Source: Streptococcus downei MFe28
GTDB taxonomy: Bacteria; Bacillota; Bacilli; Lactobacillales; Streptococcaceae
Assembly (NCBI RefSeq): GCF_900459175.1
Contig: NZ_UHFA01000002.1
Location: forward strand, 1,984,001-2,048,000
DNA: 64,000 nt
Reading direction: 5' to 3'
A program made the translations under genes and the position numbers. The stretch's first letter is position 1, and each line of letters opens with the position of its first letter. Below, in pieces: positions 33,812 to 41,915 of this stretch. The notes below the pieces were generated by a model. That model worked only from the letters and a program-made list of their open reading frames with translations, was not told where the DNA came from and made no database searches.

Positions 33812-33884
33812 GCCTAAAAAAGTACTGCGTGACCACAAGACTTAGCCAACTGGCTAAATCCTCTGATCACACAGCACTTAGGCT
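33812..33884 (-). terminator. Long palindromic terminator between virB4 and prgK-like gene
   Basis: A 73-nt imperfect palindrome: outer arms AGCCTAA/TTAGGCT, middle AGTACTGCGTGA with TCACACAGCACT, inner TTAGCCA/TGGCTAA. On the minus strand the stem is followed by T6. It lies fully in the gap between two essential-looking transfer genes. Confidence 0.75.
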
Positions 33885-33893
33885 GTATGGTGA

Positions 33894-36299
33894 TTAGTTA
33901 GATGGGACAGCTGCATAAGCATCTGTCTCTAACAAATTAAAGAGTTGGGTGTTCTTAGGAATTGGATTTTCAAATGGAACGACAACATCACCCGCAATAA
34001 TTAGGCCAGTCCCTTTAGCTTTCGGTTTGAGGACATACTTCTCTAGCTCTGGGGTTAGTGAAGTAATGGCACTCTTGAGTTGTTCAAGTGCATCTGGCTT
34101 TTGCTTTAACAGAATAATAAACTCGCTATTTTGGAGGAGCTTCCGACCTTCTGACCTCTCCAGCAAGGTTTCAGGGTGCTGAGTAATTCCCGTAGGAATT
34201 GCCCCGTATTTCCGTACCCGTGCATAAAGGTCCGTAAAGAAGGCAGCCTGGTTATCTGTCTGAAATTGATATTGCATTTCGTCAAAGAATAAGTGAGTGG
34301 TTAATTTTCCTTGATTATCAACAACTTGGTTCCAGATATAGTCTTGAACCACCATTAGAGCAAAGGGCTTGAGCTTCCCAGTTAGTTTTTTCAGGTTGAA
34401 AATGATGAAACGGTTAGACATATCTACATTGGTTTCATAGGCAAAAATATTTTGCGACCCAATCGCATAAGATTCAACCTTTTCAGCCAAATCTTGAGCC
34501 CGTTCTCCAGGCTGTTCGGATAGAATTTTATACCAGTCCTTGAGAGTAGGTGTTCTATCTGTCACCTGTTCATAGGACAGACGAGTGACACGGTCAATCA
34601 AGCTAATATCGCCATCCTCTACCTCTTTCAGAATGTTTTCAAAGAGTCCCATAATCAGATTGGATTTTTGACCAATCGAATCCACATCATCAACGGCCAG
34701 CTTGTCCGCATCTGGCAAATCCATCACGTTTAAATGAGTAGCAGACCCAGGGTAAATATCAATGATTTGGGCACCAAAGGCACGTCCAATTCCCGTATAT
34801 TCTTCTTCAGGGTCAACGATAACGACCCTGTCCCTAGTGTATTTGAGCAAAGTAGGAATAACTTCTTCACCCTTTACCGTGAAAGACTTCCCTGAACCAG
34901 AAGACCCAATGACAACACCAGAAGCCGTGTTTAAATCCCTCTGCCGATCAACCGTAATGATATTATTAGAAATTTGATTCTGGCCATAGTAGACAGCAAA
35001 CGGGCTATCAGATTGCAGGTCAACGTTGGTAAAAGGAATTTGCGTTGCCAGGTTAGAGGTCGTATAATCCCGAACAGGCTTGATAAAAGCGGACTTAACG
35101 TCTAAATAGTTAACCCCAATTGGTAGAATAGCATTGAGGCCATCTTCTTGATGATAAAAGGCTTCCTCAAATTCAACCATATGCTTACGACCAGCGGATT
35201 TAACCCGATTAGTGAATTCATCCAATTCTCCTTGACTGTCTGCCTTAATAAAAACTTGGATAGCTCCTGTAAAAATCTTTTGGTCGTGCTGCTCAATTTC
35301 TTCCTTCCATTTTTTTGATTCCTCTGAAACAGTCTTAGCTTTACCAGAGCCTGCCAATTCATTAGAAACACCCTTTTGGGCGGCTTTCATTTGTGCTTTG
35401 ATTGTGTCCATATTGGCCCCAGCTTCCGCAGTATTAATTTCTTTTAAAGCAGAACTAATATCCTTGGGTTGGGCATGGATTGAAATGGCCAACTCAATCC
35501 CAATGTCAATTAAGGACTTAATCAGCTTATCGTTTAGGAAGGAGGGATAATCCCTAGCATAAAGAACTCTTGCCATTCTTTTATTTAACAACATATGGTC
35601 GCTTGGAAATTTAAAGCGACCAGGGGCAATAAAGGATTTTGTCGTTAATCCAGATAAGGCAACGTCTTGATAATTGACATTAAGATAGGGATTATCCCGT
35701 AATAAGTCAGAGAAAATATTTAGTCGCTCAGTCCCATTGAGTGGACTAATAGGGACATCAATCGTTTGAAATTGAGTTTCAAATGATTTTTGAACATCAT
35801 TTAGATTTCGGTAGGCTTGCTTACGATCTCTGGCCTTGGTGCTAACCGTGATAAATTTTTCGACCTTAAAGTTATTCTGGTCTTTCGCAAAACGAGAATT
35901 GATAAGGTCGTTATATTCTTCACGATAGCTATCATACCCATCACCTTGCAAGTCATAAGTGATATTCTCTAGCATGGTTGAAGGGACAGGACGATTGAGA
36001 ATGAGTAGCTGATAATGGTTTTCTGGATCTAGCCCATTCAAACAATAAGCATAGTAGTCAATAATATCTGAACGAGTTTTCTCAGTCGCTGTAATATAGT
36101 TGGTATCTCCTAACAGATAAGTTTTAGAGTAAGTTTCATCTGCCACGTGCATTAGGCCATCTGCAAACTGAGAGGTATAGCGAATGGTATTTTGACTGCT
36201 AGGTTTCATGGCTCGTCTCAGTTGTTTCTGCCGTGCTTTTTCCTCCATGCTTAATTTAATCCCATTCATGGACATTTTTTGATTGAACAAATTTATCAT
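33894..36299 (-). CDS. virB4: VirB4-family conjugation ATPase
   Basis: 801 residues from ATG at 36299 (GTGAGGG 5 bases upstream); an in-frame ATG at 36317 is possible. Walker A GSSGSGKS at about 465-472, Walker B LFFDEMQYQF near 660, and ITQHPETLLE afterwards. VirB4/PrgJ ATPases power the type IV secretion machine from the cytoplasmic face. The gene overlaps the PrgI-like gene by 44 bp in another frame, a usual arrangement of prgI-virB4. Intact. Confidence 0.92.
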   Translation of the reverse strand: MINLFNQKMSMNGIKLSMEEKARQKQLRRAMKPSSQNTIRYTSQFADGLMHVADETYSKTYLLGDTNYITATEKTRSDIIDYYAYCLNGLDPENHYQLLILNRPVPSTMLENITYDLQGDGYDSYREEYNDLINSRFAKDQNNFKVEKFITVSTKARDRKQAYRNLNDVQKSFETQFQTIDVPISPLNGTERLNIFSDLLRDNPYLNVNYQDVALSGLTTKSFIAPGRFKFPSDHMLLNKRMARVLYARDYPSFLNDKLIKSLIDIGIELAISIHAQPKDISSALKEINTAEAGANMDTIKAQMKAAQKGVSNELAGSGKAKTVSEESKKWKEEIEQHDQKIFTGAIQVFIKADSQGELDEFTNRVKSAGRKHMVEFEEAFYHQEDGLNAILPIGVNYLDVKSAFIKPVRDYTTSNLATQIPFTNVDLQSDSPFAVYYGQNQISNNIITVDRQRDLNTASGVVIGSSGSGKSFTVKGEEVIPTLLKYTRDRVVIVDPEEEYTGIGRAFGAQIIDIYPGSATHLNVMDLPDADKLAVDDVDSIGQKSNLIMGLFENILKEVEDGDISLIDRVTRLSYEQVTDRTPTLKDWYKILSEQPGERAQDLAEKVESYAIGSQNIFAYETNVDMSNRFIIFNLKKLTGKLKPFALMVVQDYIWNQVVDNQGKLTTHLFFDEMQYQFQTDNQAAFFTDLYARVRKYGAIPTGITQHPETLLERSEGRKLLQNSEFIILLKQKPDALEQLKSAITSLTPELEKYVLKPKAKGTGLIIAGDVVVPFENPIPKNTQLFNLLETDAYAAVPSN

Positions 36300-36597
36300 T
36301 AAATCCCTCACTTTCATATTCTGTCATATAAGCTCGTTCTTGAATGGTAAATTGAAATTTAACCCATTCAGTAATCTTGCGATCCCACTTAAACCCAACA
36401 GCAACGAATGGAGCCGCAATAATGACTCCAAGATAAATAAAAATATCAGGCCAACCCGCAATGGACATCCAGGCAGCTAAACCACCATAAAGTAGAACTC
36501 CTACTATCATGACTACCATCCGCCATGTAAACGGCCCTATAATCCCCCGTTCAAAGCCGTCTAATGTTTTTAAAAAATTAGACCCTAACTGGTTCAT
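36256..36597 (-). CDS. PrgI family (VirB3-like) membrane protein
   Basis: 113 residues, two membrane segments (about 25-45 and 50-68: MVVMIVGVLLYGGLAAWMS and IFIYLGVIIAAPFVAVG). PrgI/VirB3 proteins sit in the inner membrane channel and always pair with VirB4, whose gene begins inside this one. Confidence 0.82.
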   Translation of the reverse strand: MNQLGSNFLKTLDGFERGIIGPFTWRMVVMIVGVLLYGGLAAWMSIAGWPDIFIYLGVIIAAPFVAVGFKWDRKITEWVKFQFTIQERAYMTEYESEGFNDKFVQSKNVHEWD

Positions 36598-37000
36598 TAG
36601 TAACCTCCTTCCTTAAATAAATAGTCCGTGCCTTATCCCAAGCACTTGTAAAGTCAATGGGAATTTCTTGCCCTTTCAACAAATTACTAAAGCCATATTC
36701 ATCCAATTGAATATAGCCATTTGTTCTAGGAACTTGGCTAACGTAAATAGTCACTTTCGAAGACTCCTGAGAAGAGACAAGACCTTTTAGTTTAACGGTA
36801 ACCTGACCCTTTTCTCCCAGAGTTTTAACATCTGCCTCACTAAGGGTAAAATGGTCATTTAGCTTTACAGGTTGCTTTGGCTTTGGACCAGTGGCAACCT
36901 TTTGTGGTGCTGGCTTAGCCCTTGCATTAAACAGGATAACCGCACCAATCACTACCACCCCTACCCCCAATAAACACCAAAGCCAAATTGCTTTTGACAT
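36578..37000 (-). CDS. Anchored extracytoplasmic ICE protein, unknown
   Basis: 140 residues; N-terminal signal-anchor (IWLWCLLGVGVVVIGAVILF, about 5-24), a Pro/Lys linker, then a small beta-rich domain (VTVKLKGLVSSQESSKVTIYVSQ). No cysteine follows the anchor, so it is not a lipoprotein. It overlaps the PrgI-like gene by 20 bp, which points to a part in the transfer channel, but the family was not recognised. Confidence 0.6.
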   Translation of the reverse strand: MSKAIWLWCLLGVGVVVIGAVILFNARAKPAPQKVATGPKPKQPVKLNDHFTLSEADVKTLGEKGQVTVKLKGLVSSQESSKVTIYVSQVPRTNGYIQLDEYGFSNLLKGQEIPIDFTSAWDKARTIYLRKEVTNEPVRV

Positions 37001-37020
37001 CTTGACTTCCTCCTTCCATC

Positions 37021-37056
37021 AAAAAAGCCCATCTAGTATCTGACTACTAAATGGGC
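37021..37056 (-). terminator. Intra-operon terminator
   Basis: Minus strand GCCCATTTAGTA / TACTAGATGGGC (one mismatch), loop of 6, then T6. It sits in the 64-bp gap between two co-directional ICE genes. Confidence 0.75.
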
Positions 37057-37064
37057 ATGGTAGT

Positions 37065-37286
37065 TTAATCCTTATCCTTTTCAGGAGAATAGGGACCATA
37101 AAAGGACTTCACGATACCCGCTCGCCTCATAGCATCTTCGTATGCCGAGCGAGCCAATTCAGAAGCCACAATCGTTCTAACTCTAAGACTCCAAAGTTCA
37201 TCCTTGGCTTGAGCTATAGAGTTATCCAGGTCTTTATTTCGCCTTTGATAGTCCCTTTTTCTTTTTTCTAACTCTTCAATTGTCAT
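37065..37286 (-). CDS. Small coiled-coil ICE protein
   Basis: 73 residues; MTIEELEKRKRDYQRRNKDL and DNSIAQAKDELWSLRVRTIV form a charged coiled coil. Overlaps the preceding gene by 11 bp, so it is translated with it. No known family recognised. Confidence 0.55.
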   Translation of the reverse strand: MTIEELEKRKRDYQRRNKDLDNSIAQAKDELWSLRVRTIVASELARSAYEDAMRRAGIVKSFYGPYSPEKDKD

Positions 37287-37530
37287 CTGATTTCCTTTCC
37301 ATCAAAAAAGCAACTCTAGGATTTGAGTTGCTTAATAACCATAAGTTGAATAATCGCTTCCAGAAACCACGACTTTTTAAAGTCGCAATAGTTTTCTTCT
37401 GGCTCTCGCTTTCTTTTTCTAAGGCCTGTTTAGTCTTGTCAATCGGATAATTCCAAGGGTCCTCATCAGCAAGCCTCAATGCTTCAAAAGCATTAACAAC
37501 CCGTCTCTTACCATCAATCGTTTTAGCCAC
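37276..37530 (-). CDS. Small ICE protein of unknown function
   Basis: 84 residues; AFEALRLADEDPWNYPIDKT then a basic segment SRGFWKRLFNLWLLSN. The last 20 codons run through an intrinsic-terminator hairpin (37304-37332), an unusual overlap. It follows the VirB6-like gene. Family not recognised. Confidence 0.55.
   Translation of the reverse strand: MAKTIDGKRRVVNAFEALRLADEDPWNYPIDKTKQALEKESESQKKTIATLKSRGFWKRLFNLWLLSNSNPRVAFLMERKSDDN
37304..37332 (-). terminator. Terminator hairpin inside a coding end
   Basis: Minus strand AGCAACTC / GAGTTGCT with an 8-base loop, then T6. It lies within the last codons of the 37276-37530 gene and just before the start of the next gene. Confidence 0.65.
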
Positions 37531-37571
37531 CGCATAGAATTTTGAAACAGCTATAAGAGCCTCCTACTGGT

Positions 37572-38321
37572 TTAGTTCGCTTGGAATAGGCTCTTGGCGG
37601 TACGTTGAGAACCAAAGAGCAAGATAATAAATGTAATACATTTACCCAGGTAAGCAATACCACTAGCAAGGTTACCCAAAAAGCTATCTTGACTAATATT
37701 CATAACCGTATCCGTTTTCAATCCTTGCCAGATTAAAATCAAAATAATAATAATAATTGCTTGGAAAGCAATGGCCATTGTTCGCTTAAAGAAGTTGACT
37801 GCAATCGGACGAGTACTATCTGCCATCCAAAACGCTATCATTAAAGGAGAAACCGCCTTTAACAAGTACAGTTCAATAAATCTAAGGAAGGCGATTATCT
37901 TAATAGATAAGATTGCCGCACCACCAAATAAAAATGCCATTGCATTTATAGCATTTCTTGCAGCCCAATTTCCTTTTTTGAGGGCAGAATAAGCGAATTT
38001 AACCTCTTGAACATCTGTACCAATATTGGTAGCTAATTTATCAAAAAACCATAAAAACTCTTTAACAAAATAGCCCGAATAAATCACTAGAAAGCTAGCA
38101 ATCACATATTTTATTGTAATCTCAACTAATAGTTGGATAGTTATAATACCATTTTGGTCCTTTAGATACCGATACCAAGACAACATCTCAACAGCCATTA
38201 ACATCGTAATGATGAGCAACCCAACTGTTTGAAACGATTTATTGACCGTATTTATGGCTTCATTTACTGATGGACTATAAGAATAAAGTGACTTTGTTAA
38301 ATCTCCTGCAGTATCTTTCAA
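37572..38321 (-). CDS. VirB6/PrgH-like channel membrane protein
   Basis: 249 residues, about six membrane segments (VGLLIITMLMAVEMLSWY, YVIASFLVIYSGYFVKEFLW, AFLFGGAAILSIKIIAFLRF, ISFLGNLASGIAYLGKCIT). The order, size and LYLLKAVSPLMIAFWMADSTR loop resemble the TrbL/VirB6 proteins of Gram-positive type IV secretion systems. It forms part of the inner-membrane passage for DNA. Confidence 0.78.
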   Translation of the reverse strand: MKDTAGDLTKSLYSYSPSVNEAINTVNKSFQTVGLLIITMLMAVEMLSWYRYLKDQNGIITIQLLVEITIKYVIASFLVIYSGYFVKEFLWFFDKLATNIGTDVQEVKFAYSALKKGNWAARNAINAMAFLFGGAAILSIKIIAFLRFIELYLLKAVSPLMIAFWMADSTRPIAVNFFKRTMAIAFQAIIIIILILIWQGLKTDTVMNISQDSFLGNLASGIAYLGKCITFIILLFGSQRTAKSLFQAN

Positions 38322-38344
38322 ACTATCACCCCTTTCAAGGGAAT

Positions 38345-38367
38345 AAAAAAAAGCCTCGATAGGCTTT
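38345..38367 (-). terminator. Intra-operon terminator
   Basis: Minus strand AAAGCCT-ATCG-AGGCTTT followed by a T-run, in the 45-bp gap between two ICE genes. Confidence 0.65.
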
Positions 38368-38948
38368 TACATATTAGACTGTTTATTGTAGTTTGAAAAA
38401 GTAAAAAATAAGGCAAATATGACAATTAGAATTCCAATTAACCAGCCATCAAATGATTCATGGGGGAAAAAATTAGGAAGCAGAGAAGAACTCTGAAAAA
38501 CATTTTTTCCAAATAGCAACTCACCGAACCACTTGATAACACCAGGAACATCATTCGGGTTCTCTATGTTAGCTAAACTTAATCCAATCGCTAAAGCAGC
38601 CAGAAGCACTAGCTTAGCAACAAACCAGATCACAAATACACCAATACCAGCCTTTATCAGATTAAAGAAAAACCTGATTAAATAAATTGGTGTACTTATA
38701 ATGATTAGGAGAGTTTTCCAAAACCAGCCTAAGCTCTTTGAATTCAGAGCTTCCCAGCGGGTCTGAGGGCTAGGCTCAATAGTTTCATCAATGGTTTGGC
38801 TTTCATCTGTCCAGGCGTTCATCTCTTGTTCAGTCGTATATCGACTGATAAGGTTTTGAGCTTCCTCAACCTCTTGTGAAGTTGGTGGACGGCCATTAAC
38901 CTGCTCAAAATCTTTTATCCAAGTTACCGCATCAAAACTTTCAGCCAT
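38367..38948 (-). CDS. Multi-pass ICE membrane protein, unknown
   Basis: 193 residues: a soluble N-terminus (VTWIKDFEQVNGRPPTSQEVEE), then three or four hydrophobic segments (WKTLLIIISTPIYLIRFFF, FVIWFVAKLVLLAALAIGL, WLIGILIVIFALFFTF). Its place between VirB2-like and VirB6-like genes suggests a channel component. The N-terminal PPTSQEVEEA piece also occurs in other ICE membrane proteins, but I cannot name a family. Confidence 0.6.
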   Translation of the reverse strand: MAESFDAVTWIKDFEQVNGRPPTSQEVEEAQNLISRYTTEQEMNAWTDESQTIDETIEPSPQTRWEALNSKSLGWFWKTLLIIISTPIYLIRFFFNLIKAGIGVFVIWFVAKLVLLAALAIGLSLANIENPNDVPGVIKWFGELLFGKNVFQSSSLLPNFFPHESFDGWLIGILIVIFALFFTFSNYNKQSNM

Positions 38949-39018
38949 GGCTTTCTCCTTTCTTTGTCTTGCCTGATTTTACTTTCATTCTACTATTTTT
39001 TTACATTTTTTTAAACCT

Positions 39019-39039
39019 AAAAATAAGGCCTCTGCCTTA
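39019..39039 (-). terminator. Weak intra-operon terminator
   Basis: Minus strand TAAGGC-AGAG-GCCTTA then T5, four bases past the stop of the VirB2-like gene. Confidence 0.45.
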
Positions 39040-39042
39040 CTT

Positions 39043-39267
39043 TTATCCAATGGCACCTAGCATCGTTGCAATAGCCGTAAAAATGAGCTTCCAAACCACA
39101 CCAAAAGCACCACCCGCAATCATTCCGATAGTACCACTTTGTTGTCGCCCATTATCTTGACTTCCTAGTCCTATCATAAAGAGTAGAAAGCTAGCAGCTA
39201 ATATCCCAAGACCAATAACCCCGCCTAAGGTACCAATTTTATTAATAACATCGATCGCAGTCTGCAT
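39043..39267 (-). CDS. VirB2/TrbC-like pilin-type membrane protein
   Basis: 74 residues; two hydrophobic helices joined by a short polar loop (LGGVIGLGILAASFLLFMIG then SGTIGMIAGGAFGVVWKL). This is the form of VirB2-like small subunits in Gram-positive conjugation systems, here without a clear cleavable signal. A terminator hairpin lies on each side. Confidence 0.68.
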   Translation of the reverse strand: MQTAIDVINKIGTLGGVIGLGILAASFLLFMIGLGSQDNGRQQSGTIGMIAGGAFGVVWKLIFTAIATMLGAIG

Positions 39268-39313
39268 ATATTTTTCTCCTTTTTAATTAAACCTAGCCCT
39301 TTTTTAGGGCACT

Positions 39314-39336
39314 AAAAAAGCGACCACTAGGGTCGC
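39314..39336 (-). terminator. Intra-operon terminator after LPXTG gene
   Basis: Minus strand GCGACC-CTAGT-GGTCGC followed by T6; a second small GCCC/GGGC hairpin lies at 39297-39310. In the 133-bp gap between the surface protein and the VirB2-like gene. Confidence 0.75.
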
Positions 39337-39400
39337 AAGTTAACTGTTTCTATTGAGTATTTTAATCCTTATTAGCCTCAGCTCCTTTCACAGAATCATC

Positions 39401-40534
39401 TTAGTTCTTTTTAGAAAAGATATTGAACTTGCTTTGCATGAAAAGCAAGAAAGCACTGAATACCATAACTAAACCAGAAGCCATGACAGCCGAACTGGCA
39501 CCATCACCTGTATTAGGCAGGGTCTTCATTTGTCCGTCGTCCGACTTAACACTTAGTGTTTTATCAGAGTTAACGGTTGCCCCAACGGTCCCAGGATCAA
39601 CAGCTTGTGTAGAGCCATCTGCTTGACTGACAACGGGTTGGCCATTTTGAACAGAGACAATGGTAGACCCATTATCAGTTGTAACAGGTGCCTCAGGGGT
39701 CACATCTTGGACCACTTGGCCAGTGACATCACTGGTCAATCCGACTTGGCTGAGGCCTTGAACATAGGCTTGGCCAGCGCTAGGTTGATTGGATTGAGAA
39801 GCTGCTGGCTGATCCGCTGACGGTGCAGCAGGCTTGTTAGCTTCTGTTTGGGAACCTTGGTCTTGATCAGTCGTTGGCGCACTATCATCACTAGTAGCCC
39901 CACTTGATGGATTGGATGAACTGGCATTGCCCTTATCCGTTGAGGATGAAGGGGCATTGGAGTCATCAGGAGCTTGACTAGAAGGGCCTGACGGTTGACT
40001 TTGGCCTTGGTCGGGCTCTGGTGTCGTTGAACTGGAGTCGGTATCCCCTGATTGACCCGAACCGTTATCAGGTGAACTTGGGGCTGGTTGATCCGGTGTT
40101 GGGCTATCATCTCCTGCCGCATTTCCATTGTCAGGAGTCGCTGGGGTGGTTGGTGCCGTGTCGTCTGTGCCAGGGTTACTTGGTGTTACAGGTGTATCTG
40201 AACTGGGTTGTGTGGTTGAGGGATCAGTCGTAGACGGAGCGCTTGGGGCTAGCTCTGAACCAGAATCCGTGTCCCCAGATTGTGAAGGTTCTGAATCATT
40301 AGCTGGTGTTGAAGAACTGGTAGTATCCGTATTACCTGCCTGACCTTGGTCTGTAGTACCGTTGTTGACAGCATCCCCACTACCAGTATTATTCGTGTCA
40401 GGCGTTACTGACTGAGTCGTTTCGGCCGATTTTGGTAACACTTGGTTTGAGCTGGCCTCGTCCGCATAAGCAGCACTTGAGGCTGTCGCCAAAACAGTCG
40501 CTGCCATCAAAGTAACAAGTTGTTTTTTCTTCAT
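39401..40534 (-). CDS. LPXTG-anchored Ser/Thr/Pro/Asp-rich surface protein
   Basis: 377 residues from ATG at 40534 (AAGGAG 6 bases upstream; the longer frame to 40597 has no RBS). A signal peptide (MKKKQLVTLMAATVLATASSA) is followed by about 230 residues of low-complexity S/T/P/D/Q repeats, then a small folded part (DVTGQVVQDVTPEAPVTTDN) and the sorting signal LPNTG, a hydrophobic segment and a basic tail. Sortase A should fix it to peptidoglycan. Such ICE surface proteins help mating contact (PrgC-like) or biofilm. It is the first long gene of the transfer operon. Confidence 0.9.
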   Translation of the reverse strand: MKKKQLVTLMAATVLATASSAAYADEASSNQVLPKSAETTQSVTPDTNNTGSGDAVNNGTTDQGQAGNTDTTSSSTPANDSEPSQSGDTDSGSELAPSAPSTTDPSTTQPSSDTPVTPSNPGTDDTAPTTPATPDNGNAAGDDSPTPDQPAPSSPDNGSGQSGDTDSSSTTPEPDQGQSQPSGPSSQAPDDSNAPSSSTDKGNASSSNPSSGATSDDSAPTTDQDQGSQTEANKPAAPSADQPAASQSNQPSAGQAYVQGLSQVGLTSDVTGQVVQDVTPEAPVTTDNGSTIVSVQNGQPVVSQADGSTQAVDPGTVGATVNSDKTLSVKSDDGQMKTLPNTGDGASSAVMASGLVMVFSAFLLFMQSKFNIFSKKN

Positions 40535-40554
40535 AATGATCTCCTTTTCTAGTT

Positions 40555-40866
40555 TTAAGAACGGTGGTAGCCTTTGCCCGTCAGTTGCAAGATACATTGA
40601 TTTCCCCGCTTGACTTTGCGAGCAATGATAAGGTTCCGACGTTTAATCGTCCGAATATGCTTGTAAATTTTAGGGTAATAATCAATCACTTGAACCTCTA
40701 CTTCTTGATTGTCGATGAGAGCTTTTTCTCTTCTAAGTCCATACTTAGGTTTCAAGTCTATAATCTCTCCGCTATCAAGTCGGGCCGTGGCATTACCACT
40801 TTTTCCTAGTTGTCGTAAATCTGAGATACTGACTTCAGTATCAAATGCTTTTTTAATTTCATTCAT
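40555..40866 (-). CDS. Small basic ICE protein, unknown
   Basis: 103 residues; SISDLRQLGKSGNATARLDS and IYKHIRTIKRRNLIIARKVKRG, rich in Lys/Arg (pI clearly basic), so nucleic-acid binding is possible. It stands at the head of the transfer operon directly after the gene-free, hairpin-rich leader (40867-41174). That position would suit a regulator or an antitermination factor, but this is inference. Confidence 0.55.
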   Translation of the reverse strand: MNEIKKAFDTEVSISDLRQLGKSGNATARLDSGEIIDLKPKYGLRREKALIDNQEVEVQVIDYYPKIYKHIRTIKRRNLIIARKVKRGNQCILQLTGKGYHRS

Positions 40867-41174
40867 GGGGTTTCTCCTTTGAATAAAAGGCTAAAATCGT
40901 AGCCATCTCGAAAGACCTAGTAGGTCTCTGCCGTATTTCTTACGCACGGTTTCTAGTCTAGTAACCGCAAACTCCTTAGGCTTATGACCTTCCTGTAATG
41001 AGGCCATGCCTTATCGTTACTGTGGCTGGCACCAGATATGAATTTCTGGCTCCAATGACACCGCCCCCGCTTCTTCTTTTTATACCAAGCCACGCTGATT
41101 GGGACAGTGGGTCTATTCAGTTGTCAAAGACCAATCAAGCAGTTTATTGACCTACTCAGGTCAAAGAGGTTTTA
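40867..41174 (-). other. Gene-free structured leader of the transfer operon
   Basis: 308 bp without a credible gene. It holds AGACCTA-G-TAGGTCT (40913-40927), CGGTTTCTAG with CTAGTAACCG (40947-40967), an AGGC/GCCT hairpin (about 40978-41010), GGTCT/AGACC (41110-41132) and TTGACC/GGTCAA (41147-41163). No clean sigma-A promoter was found. It could be a regulatory RNA, protein-binding region or antitermination element. Confidence 0.5.
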
Positions 41175-41759
41175 TTAGCTATCGGAAACTATCATAAGCC
41201 CTACGACCACAATGAAAGAACCCACTAAGAGATAAAGAACTTCGATAAAGGCATTAGTTGCCCTTCCAAAGAAATGAAGAAGGGCAGCAACCAATACCCC
41301 AAATGCTATAAGACCTATACCCATCCATTTTTGATAGCGGGCCAATAAAACCATTTGGGAGGAAAGGGGGGCAACATAAATAACAGGGTTATCTAAATCA
41401 TTTACTGTCAGTATAAATCCTTTTTTTGCCAGTTCTTTCTCAAATCGTCTAACTTCAGCTTCTATCTCAGGAAAATTATAAGGACGAATATCGTTGTGAG
41501 AAAAAAGTGTCGAAAAATAGGAGGAATAGAGAACTCCTGCAAGCATCCTATCGTCAAAATATTTTGGCTCCCAAAGGAGAATCCATCCTTCCTCTGTAAT
41601 AGACATTGAAGAAGGGTCAAGCTCAATAATTTTCTTTTCCAAAACTTCCTCAAACGCAATTACCTGAGGTAGCAATGCGTTACGGCTGGACTTTTTTTCG
41701 TTGCCTAGAGCCAACCTCAATTCAGCATTTTTCTTAGCAAGTTCACTTTCTTTAACCAT
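41175..41759 (-). CDS. ICE membrane protein with two C-terminal helices
   Basis: About 194 residues from ATG at 41759, the third of three consecutive ATGs after GGAGG and the one best spaced. A soluble N-terminal part of about 130 residues (EEVLEKKIIELDPSSMSITEEG, IRPYNFPEIEAEVRRFEKEL) is followed by two hydrophobic helices (GIGLIAFGVLVAALLHFFG and FIEVLYLLVGSFIVVVGLMI). No family recognised. Overlaps the 46-residue membrane protein upstream at the RBS. Confidence 0.55.
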   Translation of the reverse strand: MVKESELAKKNAELRLALGNEKKSSRNALLPQVIAFEEVLEKKIIELDPSSMSITEEGWILLWEPKYFDDRMLAGVLYSSYFSTLFSHNDIRPYNFPEIEAEVRRFEKELAKKGFILTVNDLDNPVIYVAPLSSQMVLLARYQKWMGIGLIAFGVLVAALLHFFGRATNAFIEVLYLLVGSFIVVVGLMIVSDS

Positions 41760-41761
41760 CA

Positions 41762-41902
41762 TCATCCTCCTACCAACTTTTTAATAAGAGGGTAAAGCAG
41801 TGGTAGACCAATAATCACGACGGCAATAGAAATACAGCATATGTGTGCCCAGCTAGACTCTTGTTCATCGTTATCTCGCTTCTCTTCTATGTCTTTTTTC
41901 AT
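41762..41902 (-). CDS. 46-residue single-pass membrane protein
   Basis: MKKDIEEKRDNDEQESSWAH then one hydrophobic helix (ICCISIAVVIIGLPLLYPLI) and KKLVGG. ATG at 41902 has GAGGAG 9 bases upstream. Its final codons carry the ribosome binding site of the next gene, so translation is coupled. Unknown role, possibly with its membrane-protein neighbours. Confidence 0.5.
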   Translation of the reverse strand: MKKDIEEKRDNDEQESSWAHICCISIAVVIIGLPLLYPLIKKLVGG

Positions 41903-41915
41903 AAATAAGACTCCT

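Noticed and set aside
36299..36317. Earlier virB4 start at 36317
   Set aside because: The internal ATG at 36299 has a better spaced GTGAGGG site; the longer form is not excluded.
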